Part shown: positions 7,875-14,848 of the stretch, in pieces
Layout of the letters: each line of letters begins with the position of its first letter
Numbering within the stretch: the first letter of the stretch is position 1
The notes under the pieces: generated by a model
What the model was told of the DNA's origin: nothing
Database searches by the model: none
Seen by the model: the letters and a program-made list of their open reading frames with translations, nothing else
From: Thalassotalea insulae
GTDB lineage: Bacteria > Pseudomonadota > Gammaproteobacteria > Enterobacterales > Alteromonadaceae
Assembly (NCBI RefSeq): GCF_030161395.1
Contig: NZ_BSST01000001.1
Span: 4,030,001 to 4,094,000, forward strand
Direction of reading: 5' to 3'
Length of the DNA stretch: 64,000 nucleotides
Made by a program: the position numbers and the translations under genes

Positions 7875-7976
7875 ACCTAACAAGCCATTGCAGTGCGGGA
7901 CTTTTAACAGTTGGCTTTTCTCACTGCGTTCGTTATTTTAGCCAACTATTAAAAGCCCCTGAATGGGGCGTTATGT
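7875..7976 (+). other. attC site
   Basis: R'' core ACCTAAC at 7875-7881 and R' core GTTATGT at 7970-7976. It differs from the attC at 101-202 at only a few positions, although the genes in front are unrelated. Confidence 0.9.
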
Positions 7977-7979
7977 TTC

Positions 7980-8267
7980 TTAATTGTTGCGCTTCATTGC
8001 AGCCTTGTAAACTTTTCCTTTGTCTCGCTTACCTACTGAAATTACCGTTACAGTTATCACATCATCGTTTACTTCGTAAACTAAACGGTAACCCGCTTGT
8101 CTGAGCTTTATTTTATAAAGCTCATTGGCGCCAGATAGTTTTGCGCTTGGAATGTGTGGGTTTTCTATAATTGCAGATAACTTTTTCTTAAACTGGTTTT
8201 GTATCGTGGCGCCAAGCTTCTTCCATTCTTTCAGCGCAGACTTTTTAAATTGCAGTTCATAGCTCAT
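7980..8267 (-). CDS. RelE/StbE-family mRNA-interferase toxin
   Basis: A 95-residue toxin of the RelE/ParE superfamily, most like RelE/StbE: MSYELQFKKSALKEWKKL at the start, the KLSGANELYKIKLRQAGYRLVY core, then VTVISVGKRDK. Toxins of this family cut mRNA on the ribosome and are neutralised by the antitoxin encoded just upstream. It overlaps the antitoxin gene by 11 bases, the usual operon layout. The pair runs against all neighbouring cassette genes and ends three bases after an attC R' site. It therefore must have its own promoter. Toxin-antitoxin cassettes are common in large integrons and are thought to stabilise the array. Confidence 0.9.
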   Translation of the reverse strand: MSYELQFKKSALKEWKKLGATIQNQFKKKLSAIIENPHIPSAKLSGANELYKIKLRQAGYRLVYEVNDDVITVTVISVGKRDKGKVYKAAMKRNN

Positions 8268-8505
8268 CTAAATTAACCTTTATGCTTTCCTCATTCTTGC
8301 GACTTTCGGCAATACTTAATAGCTCTAGGTCTTCTACATGATCCATTAAAAACTCGTATGTATCTGCTGGTATGCAATAAAAAGCAGGCTCGTTTCTATT
8401 TAGCACTGCAATTGGTTCACCGTTAGCGCTTAAAGCAACTTTCATAGGGTTTGCTTTCAATTCACTAATACTAGCGGCTGTTTCAGTTAAAATTCTAGTA
8501 GTCAT
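8257..8505 (-). CDS. StbD/Phd-YefM-family antitoxin
   Basis: An 82-residue antitoxin. The start at 8505 is preferred because GAGG lies before it and because the product then begins MTTRILTETAASISELKANP, which is typical of StbD. The longer frame from 8574 runs back into the attC. The N-terminal Phd/YefM DNA-binding part contains NRNEPAFYCIPADTYE. The acidic C-terminal tail should wrap the toxin. It is expected to bind the toxin and to repress the shared promoter, which would lie at about 8506-8560. Confidence 0.9.
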   Translation of the reverse strand: MTTRILTETAASISELKANPMKVALSANGEPIAVLNRNEPAFYCIPADTYEFLMDHVEDLELLSIAESRKNEESIKVNLDEL

Positions 8506-8560
8506 ACTAACCTCGGTGCTTTTAATGGGTCGTTTATTTGGTCTTATTGTAGCTCTCAAA

Positions 8561-8659
8561 ACATAACAAGGCAATTAAACGAACAAAAAACAGTTGGCTT
8601 TTGCTCCTTCGTCGCTTATTTTAGCCAACTAAATTTTGCCCATTAACAGGGCGTTATAT
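8561..8659 (+). other. attC site
   Basis: R'' core ACATAAC at 8561-8567 and R' core GTTATAT at 8653-8659. The arms ACAGTTGGCT and TAGCCAAC pair, with TGCCCATTAACAGGGCG near R'. Confidence 0.88.
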
Positions 8660-8876
8660 GTTGTTCAGAATTCTTGAAAATATTCGTTGTTAAAACGTGG
8701 TTAAGAATTTAAAGTATGGCATTAATTTAAAGGAATAAGCCTTAATGTTCAGGGAGTGAATTCAATACTCACTTTTCTATTCCAGTTAAACTTTTAGGTT
8801 TATTTAAATATTTAAGCTTATATGTTTTATCAAATGCTCAGGTGTTTGCGGCATTGCCACGAAAGTTTGGTTTAAT
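8660..8876 (+). other. gene-less cassette body, copy A
   Basis: This stretch has no conventional ORF. It is almost identical over its whole length to 9427-9643 and shares its 3' end with 203-486. It carries a 17-codon ORF at 8822-8875. The two near-identical copies flank the single-gene cassette 8981-9426. Confidence 0.65.
8822..8875 (+). CDS. conserved micro-ORF in cassette (17 aa)
   Basis: ATG at 8822, TAA at 8873-8875, directly before the attC R'' core. The peptide MFYQMLRCLRHCHESLV is the same as at 9589-9642 and nearly the same as at 429-485. Translation is not shown, and no clear ribosome-binding site is visible. Confidence 0.35.
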   Translation: MFYQMLRCLRHCHESLV

Positions 8877-8980
8877 ATATAACAGGCAATTAAAGCGGGA
8901 CTTTTTACAGTTTGCTCGGTTTCGCTGCGCTACACAATTTTAGCAAACTAATAAAAAGCCCCTTAATGTGGGCGTTATAT
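8877..8980 (+). other. attC site
   Basis: R'' core ATATAAC at 8877-8883, here followed by AGGC instead of AAGC. R' core GTTATAT at 8974-8980. It matches the attC at 487-590 except for a few bases. Confidence 0.9.
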
Positions 8981-9003
8981 TCACTAAAGTTAAATGGAAG
9001 TTT

Positions 9004-9324
9004 ATGAACACCAAAATTAAAGTTTTACTATCAGCTATCGCCTTAGTTTCTTTCCCCACCTTGGCTGCTTGGATACCGTCAGATATAAATAGATTGCAGG
9101 CTCTCCCTAACGGAGACATAACATTCTGGCTGTCTACAAATTCGGAGGGTTGTGGATCACACTCAAACCCTTTCCGAATTCAATTAAACACTTACGAGGT
9201 AAACGAATCAGGCAGGGATTCAATGAAAAGTATTTTGCTAACTGCAATAGCTACAGATAAATCACTAAATGTATCCGTCCGTGACGAGCAGTGTGTTGTC
9301 GATTCAATAACATTGATTCAGTGA
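9004..9324 (+). CDS. small secreted hypothetical protein (106 aa)
   Basis: The start at 9004 is chosen because GGAAG lies just before it and because the product begins with a clear Sec signal peptide (to about residue 22, ending TLAA). The mature part of about 85 residues begins WIPSDINRLQALPNGDITFWL and holds two Cys residues (EGCGSH and DEQCVVD) that could form a disulfide. It is the only gene of its cassette; the stop touches the next attC. It is not recognised as a named family. It is probably periplasmic or exported. Confidence 0.75.
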   Translation: MNTKIKVLLSAIALVSFPTLAAWIPSDINRLQALPNGDITFWLSTNSEGCGSHSNPFRIQLNTYEVNESGRDSMKSILLTAIATDKSLNVSVRDEQCVVDSITLIQ

Positions 9325-9426
9325 ATATAACAAGGCAATCATGGGCGGGACGTCTAAAGCTTGGCTGGCGCTCATTCTTCGCTAATTATAGCCAAGCTTA
9401 ATACGCCCCATATGGCGGCGTTATAT
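9325..9426 (+). other. attC site
   Basis: R'' core ATATAAC at 9325-9331 and R' core GTTATAT at 9420-9426. The arms AAAGCTTGGCT and TAGCCAAGCTT pair, so the stem sequence differs from its neighbours. Confidence 0.88.
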
Positions 9427-9643
9427 GTTGTTCAGAATTCTTGAAAATATTCGTTGTTAAAACGTGGTTAAGAATTTAAAGTACGGCATTAATTTAAAGG
9501 AATAAGCCTTAATGTTCAGGGAGTGAATTCAATACTCACTTTTCTATTCCAGTTAAACTTTTAGGTTTATTTAAATATTTAAGCTTATATGTTTTATCAA
9601 ATGCTCCGGTGTTTGCGGCATTGCCACGAAAGTTTGGTTTAAC
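9427..9643 (+). other. gene-less cassette body, copy B
   Basis: Near-identical to 8660-8876, with four or so base changes visible. No conventional gene; it contains the 17-codon ORF at 9589-9642. Confidence 0.65.
9589..9642 (+). CDS. conserved micro-ORF in cassette (17 aa)
   Basis: It encodes the same peptide as 8822-8875. The one base difference between the two ORFs within the shared core is silent (AGG to CGG, both Arg). It ends one base before the attC R'' core. Confidence 0.35.
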   Translation: MFYQMLRCLRHCHESLV

Positions 9644-9744
9644 ATATAACAAGCAATTAAAGCGGGATTTTTTACAGCTTGCTCGGTTCCGCTTCGCTTC
9701 ACATTTTAGCAAGCATTACTAAGCCGTTTAACGCGGCGTTAGGT
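9644..9744 (+). other. attC site
   Basis: R'' core ATATAAC at 9644-9650, R' core GTTAGGT at 9738-9744. The arms AGCTTGCTCGG and TTTTAGCAAGC pair, with AAGCCGTTTAACGCGGCG near R'. Confidence 0.9.
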
Positions 9745-9765
9745 TACTTTCAGCAAGGGGTTCAA

Positions 9766-10233
9766 ATGTCAGAGTATTTTGCCAAAATCAATTGGGTTAG
9801 AGATAGCAATGAAAACTATATTGACAACAAATATAGCCGAGGACACGAATGGATTTTTGATGGTGGTGTAACCGTTCAAGCCTCATCTTCTCCTCACGTT
9901 GTTCCTTTACCTTATTCCGTTGAGGAAAATGTCGATCCCGAAGAAGCTTTTGTTGCGTCTCTATCAAGCTGCCACATGTTATTCTTTTTATCTATTGCAG
10001 CAAAAAGAAAATATGTGGTTGATTCATATGTAGACAATGCTGTAGGTGTTATGGAAAAAGATAGTGATGGTAAAATATCAATGACTAAAGTCACCCTCAA
10101 ACCACATGTTCAGTTTTCGGGTGATAAACAGCCGACAATGGAGCAACTTGAGAAAATGCATCATCAATCACATGAACAATGTTTTATCGCTAACTCAGTA
10201 AAAACCGAGATTGTGACAGAAATTGTAGCCTAA
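9766..10233 (+). CDS. OsmC-family protein
   Basis: 155 residues from the ATG at 9766, which follows AAGGGG; the frame extending left to 9679 lies inside the attC. OsmC/Ohr-type proteins reduce organic hydroperoxides in the cytoplasm with two Cys. Here the first Cys is in ASLSSCHMLFFL (about residue 73) and the second in HEQCFIANSVKTEI (about residue 139). The N-terminal GHEWIFDGG strand and the VPLPYSVEENVDPEEAFVAS segment are typical. It is a single-gene cassette whose stop codon lies within the R'' core of the next attC. The substrate is unknown; the redox role is inferred from the family. Confidence 0.9.
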   Translation: MSEYFAKINWVRDSNENYIDNKYSRGHEWIFDGGVTVQASSSPHVVPLPYSVEENVDPEEAFVASLSSCHMLFFLSIAAKRKYVVDSYVDNAVGVMEKDSDGKISMTKVTLKPHVQFSGDKQPTMEQLEKMHHQSHEQCFIANSVKTEIVTEIVA

Positions 10234-10328
10234 CAAGAAAATAAACTAGGATAAAAAACAGTTGGCTGCGTTCCGCTTCGTTTCACCTTTTAGTCAACAA
10301 TTATTTGCCTCAGAGTGAGGCGTTAGCA
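10228..10328 (+). other. attC site overlapping the OsmC stop codon
   Basis: R'' core GCCTAAC at 10228-10234 and R' core GTTAGCA at 10322-10328. The arms ACAGTTGGCTG and TTTTAGTCAAC pair with one mismatch. Confidence 0.85.
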
Positions 10329-10343
10329 CCACAAGGAAAAAAT

Positions 10344-11177
10344 GTGCATAAATTCATACCGCTTTTATTTTTAACCTTTTTATTAGTGTCAGTTTCATTA
10401 AAAGCTGAAAATTATCAATTTGAAATGAGTAAGGTAGAGTATAAAAATTTAGTCGCTAATTTGTATTTACCTAAAACTGATAAAAAACTTCCTGTAGTCA
10501 TTGCCTTTGGTGGTTTTGAAGGTGGATTAGGTACTGGTAATGCTAACGGTGAAATGATCGCACCTCACGGTGTTGCTGTTTTAGGGCTAGCTTACTTTAA
10601 AGAAAAAGGTATTTCTCAAACTCTAGATCAAATACCAATGGAATATTTTATTGAAGCAATTAATTATTTAGAAACTCACCCTTTAATAGATTCTTCTAGA
10701 ATTGGTGTTGTTGGTGGCTCTAGAGGCTCGGAAGCGGCTTTTTTACTTGCCACTATGGATTCTAGAATTAAGTCGGTAGTTGTTACGACACCAAGTAAGG
10801 TTGCATGGTATGGTTTAACAGTGCCTAAATCTGCTTGGACGTTCGAAGGTCAAGATATTCCAGCTTTAGGTTTAGCGTTAGATTCAAATGCTAACTTAAT
10901 CGACCGGTTTTCTGTTGCATTAGATAATAAAGCTAACGTTAATCAATCTTTATTCAAATTTGAAAATATTAATGGTCCAATATTTATGATTTCAGCAGAA
11001 AATGACCAAGTTTGGCCTTCATATCAAATGTCTAAAGATATAGAGCTTTATTTAAAAAATAAGCAGTTTAAACACAAAGTAATTCATAACTCTTATAAAA
11101 CTGGCCACGGTTTCAGTAAAGAGACAGCTCCCGAAATTAAAAAATCTATCATTAATCACTTTGTAAGTACATTATAG
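10344..11177 (+). CDS. secreted alpha/beta hydrolase (BAAT/acyl-CoA thioesterase C-terminal or dienelactone hydrolase type)
   Basis: 277 residues from a GTG start at 10344, preceded by AAGGA; the ATG-initiated longer frame from 10305 starts inside the attC. The Sec signal peptide ends near SLKAE. The alpha/beta-hydrolase core includes the nucleophile elbow GGSRG (Ser near residue 130), an acid in SAENDQVWPS and a His near the C-terminus in KTGHGFSK, giving a plausible Ser-Asp-His triad. The overall pattern fits the BAAT/acyl-CoA thioester hydrolase C-terminal family. It is a single-gene cassette and probably acts in the periplasm. Substrate unknown. Confidence 0.82.
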   Translation: MHKFIPLLFLTFLLVSVSLKAENYQFEMSKVEYKNLVANLYLPKTDKKLPVVIAFGGFEGGLGTGNANGEMIAPHGVAVLGLAYFKEKGISQTLDQIPMEYFIEAINYLETHPLIDSSRIGVVGGSRGSEAAFLLATMDSRIKSVVVTTPSKVAWYGLTVPKSAWTFEGQDIPALGLALDSNANLIDRFSVALDNKANVNQSLFKFENINGPIFMISAENDQVWPSYQMSKDIELYLKNKQFKHKVIHNSYKTGHGFSKETAPEIKKSIINHFVSTL

Positions 11178-11278
11178 TGCTAACAATAATTTAAAGCGGG
11201 ACTGCTTACAGTTTGCTCGGCTCCGCTTCGTTTCACATTTTAGCAAGCATTACTAAGCCGCTTAACGCGATGTTATGC
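11178..11278 (+). other. attC site
   Basis: R'' core TGCTAAC at 11178-11184 and R' core GTTATGC at 11272-11278. The arms CAGTTTGCTCGG and TTTTAGCAAGC pair imperfectly. The left and right simple sites differ more from consensus than in neighbouring sites. Confidence 0.82.
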
Positions 11279-11330
11279 AAAGTATATTCAAAATGGTATC
11301 GAAGTAGCCATTACTTAAAGGACAAATACA

Positions 11331-12041
11331 ATGAAAGTTTTAGTTGTCGGTGCAAGTGGGGCGACAGGACGGCTTGCTGTTGACCAGCTACTTAATCAAG
11401 GTGTTGAGGTGAACGCTATTGTTCGCTCGCTCGATACATTACCTGACCATCCAAATTTATACAAAATTAAAGTCTCCGTACATAGTCTTACTAGCTCTGA
11501 AATGGCTACACACATAAAAGACTGTATTGCTGTTGTGTCTTGTCTCGGTCATAACCTTACGTTTAAAGGGATGTTTGGTCAGCCTCGCTTGCTTGTAACA
11601 GATACACTTAAATGTATATGCAGAGCTATCAAATCCAACGAAACCAGGGATGCGGTTAAAGTGATCCTTATGAGTACAACGGGAAATAGTAACCGAGATA
11701 TACCTGAGATCCCCCCGTTAAGTCAGCGCATTTTAATTGCAATACTGAGAGTTTTGTTGCCTCCGCACCTAGATAATGAAAATGCAGCAGATTATTTGCG
11801 CACTCAAATTGGGCAAAATGATAAATCCATTGAATGGGTCGTTGTTCGCCCTGATGCTCTAGTCGATGAGAAAGAAGTTACAGAATACAATGTGCACACA
11901 TCCCCCATTCGAAATGCAATTTTTGATTCTGGAGCAACAAGTAGAGTCAATGTTGGAAATTTCATGGCTGAACTCGTATTAAATGAAAGTACATGGTTAA
12001 AGTGGAAGGGGCAGATGCCCGTAGTTTATAATCATGCATAA
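11331..12041 (+). CDS. NAD(P)-binding SDR-type protein (NmrA/YwnB-like)
   Basis: A 236-residue Rossmann-fold protein with AAGGA before the ATG. It begins MKVLVVGASGATGRLAVDQLL, the dinucleotide-binding GxxGxxG motif of atypical short-chain dehydrogenases. VVSCLGHN, the central LMSTTGNS strand and VVVRPDALVDE are typical of the NAD(P)H-binding (PF13460-like) group. No active-site Tyr-Lys pair of classical SDRs is obvious, so it may be a reductase or a redox-sensing regulator. It is a cytoplasmic single-gene cassette. The stop codon is inside the next attC core, which is of a different, compact type. Confidence 0.85.
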   Translation: MKVLVVGASGATGRLAVDQLLNQGVEVNAIVRSLDTLPDHPNLYKIKVSVHSLTSSEMATHIKDCIAVVSCLGHNLTFKGMFGQPRLLVTDTLKCICRAIKSNETRDAVKVILMSTTGNSNRDIPEIPPLSQRILIAILRVLLPPHLDNENAADYLRTQIGQNDKSIEWVVVRPDALVDEKEVTEYNVHTSPIRNAIFDSGATSRVNVGNFMAELVLNESTWLKWKGQMPVVYNHA

Positions 12042-12085
12042 CAAGGCCAGTCAGGCGGATTCCGCTGTTGCTGGCGGCGTTAGCA
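12036..12085 (+). other. compact attC site of a foreign type
   Basis: R'' core GCATAAC at 12036-12042 and R' core GTTAGCA at 12079-12085, only about 50 bp. AAGGCCAGTCAGGCGGA pairs with TCCGCTG..CTGGCGG. It is half the size of the local attC type, which suggests that the SDR cassette came from another integron. Confidence 0.8.
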
Positions 12086-12100
12086 GGTAAAGGAATAGCT

Positions 12101-12274
12101 ATGAGTAAATGGAATAAATCTAGCAAAGTAAAGAACCTTGTTCTTTTTGGTATTGCAATGGGGGTTGCTTTAGGAGCAAGTCTTGGCGTTGCATTAAGCA
12201 GTGTTACTTTTGGTGTTAGTACTGGTATTGTTATGTCAGTAGCATTTTGGACTTCTGTTAAAAACTCAAATTAA
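12101..12274 (+). CDS. small glycine-rich membrane protein (57 aa)
   Basis: The start at 12101 follows AAAGGA; the frame back to 12068 is attC sequence. The product has a basic N-terminus and then one long hydrophobic, Gly/Ala-rich stretch with repeated GxxxG-like spacing (GIAMGVALGASLGVAL, VTFGVSTGIVMSVAFW). This is probably two membrane helices or a packed hairpin. It resembles glycine-zipper small proteins in style only; no family is assigned. It is a single-gene cassette in the block with foreign-type attC sites. Confidence 0.65.
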   Translation: MSKWNKSSKVKNLVLFGIAMGVALGASLGVALSSVTFGVSTGIVMSVAFWTSVKNSN

Positions 12275-12285
12275 TCGTATTACGC

Positions 12286-12398
12286 TGCTAACAAGTTGCA
12301 GAAATTAGTTCGTAAACTCACAGGGACAGTTACCAGTCGGCCAGGCGCTTGGCGCAAGTATAGCCAACTGGTAATCGCCCATTAGTAGGGCGTTAGTG
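12286..12398 (+). other. attC site of a foreign type (~113 bp)
   Basis: R'' core TGCTAAC at 12286-12292 and R' core GTTAGTG at 12392-12398. The inner arms GTTACCAGTCGGCC and TAGCCAACTGGTAA differ clearly from the local type, with CGCCCATTAGTAGGGCG near R'. Confidence 0.8.
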
Positions 12399-12457
12399 CA
12401 CACATATAAGGTAACGAATGTCATTTTCAATTTCCTAAATAACAACGGAGTAATACT

Positions 12458-13333
12458 ATGCAAAAAAATAGAAGCCTTTTAATCTCAAGCGTAATAATTG
12501 CGCTAATTCCATTTAGTGTAAGCGCCAAGGATACCAATCATGGTGCTCATGATTCTGTTGCAGACAATGTGATTGCTGCACAACGTGCATCATTAGCAAA
12601 AAATACCAAAGGTGCAGGATTTGGACCACAGTCCCCGCGCGACATTGATGCACATACTGGCAACAACCAAAGGTTATTTAATGCAGCACCTTCCTTTACA
12701 GAAATGAATTTATGCAATATTCATTTTCACAAGAATGCTGAGCATAAGGGAGGAGAATTTACCGAGTATGCTGGTAATGGTGATGGACAAGGTTTCCAAA
12801 GCGGTTTTAAATATGCAGCAAAGCTAAGTGAGGCAGAACTTAAACCTGTTGCACATGAAACTTGCCCAAGTAAACACGGTGGGCTTAACTCTGGTGATAC
12901 AATTGAAGTTCACTACGTTCACTCAACTGCAATGGTCAAGCCAGGACCAACCTTGGCTTCTTGCTTAAATGATTCAATCATGAATCCTCAGTTGCGCGTG
13001 GAGGCTCAGGTATATGTCCTTGTTAATGATACTAATGCCCTAGATTTTAGAATCTTAACTAAGTACAGTGAAGTAAATGGCCTGCATCAAGCAATGAATA
13101 TTCCATCTGATACTGGCACTCCTGTCCAGTACGCTGGATCAACTACTGGACCTAGTTACAATGAAAAAGGATCTCCGTTTCACGTTACATGGAGCGTTCG
13201 TCCTAATGTCGCAAAGGTTAATATAGCCTCAGTGAATGAGTGGTGTAAAGGTAACGTATTTAATGAAGATCATGCGCACGGTGTACGTAATCTTGTTACT
13301 AACCCTGACTTGCTTTCGGAAATTAGTAAATAG
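12458..13333 (+). CDS. secreted delta-class carbonic anhydrase
   Basis: 291 residues with GGAG before the ATG and a Sec signal peptide ending VSAKD. It should catalyse CO2/bicarbonate interconversion in the periplasm. The HFHKNAEHK segment after LCNI (around residues 89-97) carries the His ligands expected for the zinc of the delta class, and further conserved parts are ETCPSKHGG, IEVHYVHSTA and HVTWSVRP. Cys residues in LCNI, TCPS, SCLN and EWCKG may form disulfides. Delta-class enzymes are best known from diatoms and some bacteria. It is a single-gene cassette between two attC sites of foreign type, so it was probably acquired horizontally. Family call by motif recognition. Confidence 0.8.
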   Translation: MQKNRSLLISSVIIALIPFSVSAKDTNHGAHDSVADNVIAAQRASLAKNTKGAGFGPQSPRDIDAHTGNNQRLFNAAPSFTEMNLCNIHFHKNAEHKGGEFTEYAGNGDGQGFQSGFKYAAKLSEAELKPVAHETCPSKHGGLNSGDTIEVHYVHSTAMVKPGPTLASCLNDSIMNPQLRVEAQVYVLVNDTNALDFRILTKYSEVNGLHQAMNIPSDTGTPVQYAGSTTGPSYNEKGSPFHVTWSVRPNVAKVNIASVNEWCKGNVFNEDHAHGVRNLVTNPDLLSEISK

Positions 13334-13349
13334 GCCAAACCAAAATTAG

Positions 13350-13409
13350 CGCTAACAAAAACATTCAGCGGACGCGCCAAAGGTGCCTCGCTGATGCGAG
13401 GCGTTAGGT
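13350..13409 (+). other. compact attC site of a foreign type (60 bp)
   Basis: R'' core CGCTAAC at 13350-13356 and R' core GTTAGGT at 13403-13409. CATTCAGCGGACGCGCC and GGTGCCTCGCTGATGCG form the imperfect arms. It is shorter than the local type. Confidence 0.8.
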
Positions 13410-13434
13410 GTCTCTCAATTCATCAGGAAATCAT

Positions 13435-13869
13435 ATGACTAATCTATCACCCAATATTCCTAGACCGCTTTTGGCAAGTCTTGTAGCACTCCGAATTGGC
13501 GTAGCTGTACTTTTTATGGCTCATGCTGTTGTGCGCATTATAAATGGTACAATTCCGCGATTTTCTGAGTTTATAGGTAACATAGGCTTTCCTGAGCCAA
13601 GCCTTATAGTTTGGTGTATCACGTTAATCGAGATAATTGGAGGTTTGCTACTCATTTTAAATCGAGGTGTACGTTATGTGGTTTGGGCATTTGCTTCTAT
13701 TGCCGTTGGTGGTATTGTTTTAATTCATGTACATCAAGGCTGGTTTGTTGGTGAGCATGGAACGGGCGGTAGTGAATACAGTGTATGTTTATTGCTTTGT
13801 TTGTTTGTCATTGCAGCTTCAGATGCCGGTGGTGTATTTCGCAAAGTCACCACTGAAATCAACACCTAA
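13435..13869 (+). CDS. DoxX-family membrane protein
   Basis: 144 residues from the ATG at 13435, which follows AGGAA; the frame from 13408 is attC sequence. It has four predicted membrane helices (about residues 15-35, 55-75, 80-100 and 112-130). LRIGVAVLFMAHAVVRI, then IEIIGGLLLILNRGVRY, is the usual DoxX pattern. Members are small inner-membrane proteins, some linked to respiratory quinol oxidation or oxidative stress; no substrate can be read from the sequence. The stop lies in ACCTAAC (13864-13870), which could itself be an R'' core. Confidence 0.85.
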   Translation: MTNLSPNIPRPLLASLVALRIGVAVLFMAHAVVRIINGTIPRFSEFIGNIGFPEPSLIVWCITLIEIIGGLLLILNRGVRYVVWAFASIAVGGIVLIHVHQGWFVGEHGTGGSEYSVCLLLCLFVIAASDAGGVFRKVTTEINT

Positions 13870-13917
13870 CACATGTGAACCTTCTTCCGTCAAATAGGCA
13901 ATAGTGCTTTTTTAGCT

Positions 13918-13988
13918 GCCTAACGGCAGCTAATTGGTCAGTCAATCAGCAAAATCTATTACTTCGTTCTGTCAATTAGCCGTTAACA
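13918..13988 (+). other. probable attC site of a foreign type
   Basis: R'' GCCTAAC at 13918-13924 extended by GGCAGCTAATTGGTC, and R' side GTCAATTAGCCGTTAACA ending at 13988. The arms pair with two extra bases (CA) on one side, as expected for extrahelical bases of attC. Alternatively the site may begin at ACCTAAC 13864-13870. Confidence 0.6.
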
Positions 13989-14465
13989 TCGTTTACGGCA
14001 AACACATATTGAGGCTCTCTTATGTGAACTCATTCACTGCCAACTTTGTCATTCCGTTAGTTACGTTGGGGCACTAGACATTTATCGGTTAACCTTCATC
14101 TGGTGATTCAATTTCAAACAGAATTCCAAAATAAAAAATCAGCAATTGAAACATTAACTCTCAGTAAAAGCCGTGGTAATTGGCTTCCTGTTGGTTATTT
14201 TATTAAATAAATATTTGCCTATGTACAGCTGCTAATGGATGGACCACCGCCCGGAATGATCAAACGTATATAAAACATTTGGTTACACATGAAGCAGCTG
14301 GCATTACAGCTAAAAATGTTAATATTGCTAAAAGCATTTCAGGGTTAATCTATAAGGTGCTCAAGCCGAACCATTACCTATGCTGCGCTCCGGCTTGCCA
14401 CAGAACGCGGCGTTATGTGATCCAGCTCGTTTGTCGCAAATAAATTATTAATGGAATATCTACAC
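13989..14465 (+). other. gene-less stretch with a degenerate attC at its right end
   Basis: I find no intact gene here. A short open stretch in frame at about 14228-14370 reads like protein (for example GITAKNVNIAKSISGLIYK) but has no start and no family I recognise; it may be a gene remnant. The right end, about 14348-14418, looks like a decayed attC: CAAGCCG at 14362-14368 pairs with CGGCTTG at 14391-14397, and R' GTTATGT is at 14412-14418, but no clear R'' core remains. Confidence 0.45.
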
Positions 14466-14843
14466 ATGAATAAACTGAGTAAAGAATATTTAGCTGAATG
14501 TAAAAATGCGCTTAATGTGGAGCAAAATCACAGCTTATCAACAACAGATAATTGGGCGCATGTTAATAGAGAACTTGTCCATCAAGACTGGGATGTATTG
14601 TATAAAAAATTGGCAGAATATGTTGATGAGACAGCCGTGGATGATGAGGCTGTTCAAACTCTAATAAAAGAGCACTTTAAAATAGCTTGCCGTTTCTATA
14701 TCCCATCCAAAGAAGCATATATTGGCATGGGGATATTTTATAAAGAAAATGAAGATATGAAAAAATTCCATAACTCTTACCACCCTGAAATGGTTAATTA
14801 TTTAGGTGATGCAATTGTCCATTACGCAGGTAGTCATTTATAA
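14466..14843 (+). CDS. stand-alone TipAS-type (antibiotic-recognition) domain protein
   Basis: 125 residues from the ATG at 14466; an in-frame ATG at 14451 is a possible alternative. The sequence WAHVNRELVHQDWDVLYKKL, then VQTLIKEHFKIACRFYIPSKE, then IGMGIFYKENEDMKKFHNSYHPEM and AIVHYAGSHL, follows the TipAS domain (PF07739), an all-helical, globin-like fold. In TipA the domain follows a MerR DNA-binding part and binds thiopeptides; here the whole protein is only this domain. It could sequester a ligand, as short TipAS does, but this is inference. Single-gene cassette. Confidence 0.75.
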   Translation: MNKLSKEYLAECKNALNVEQNHSLSTTDNWAHVNRELVHQDWDVLYKKLAEYVDETAVDDEAVQTLIKEHFKIACRFYIPSKEAYIGMGIFYKENEDMKKFHNSYHPEMVNYLGDAIVHYAGSHL

Positions 14844-14848
14844 AATCC

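Noticed and set aside
7856..8104. 82-codon + strand frame over the toxin gene
   Set aside because: Starts in attC sequence and is antisense to the RelE/StbE toxin; no family features.
101..12398. Regularly recurring ~100-bp repeats that could suggest a CRISPR array
   Set aside because: Repeats are long, imperfect, each with RYYYAAC and GTTRRRY ends and pairing arms, and they are separated by genes of varied length. They are attC sites.
13864..13870. ACCTAAC at the DoxX stop as the R'' core of an attC
   Set aside because: No matching R' partner with pairing arms was found at a usual distance; GCCTAAC at 13918 pairs better with the right side at 13970-13988. Kept only as an alternative.
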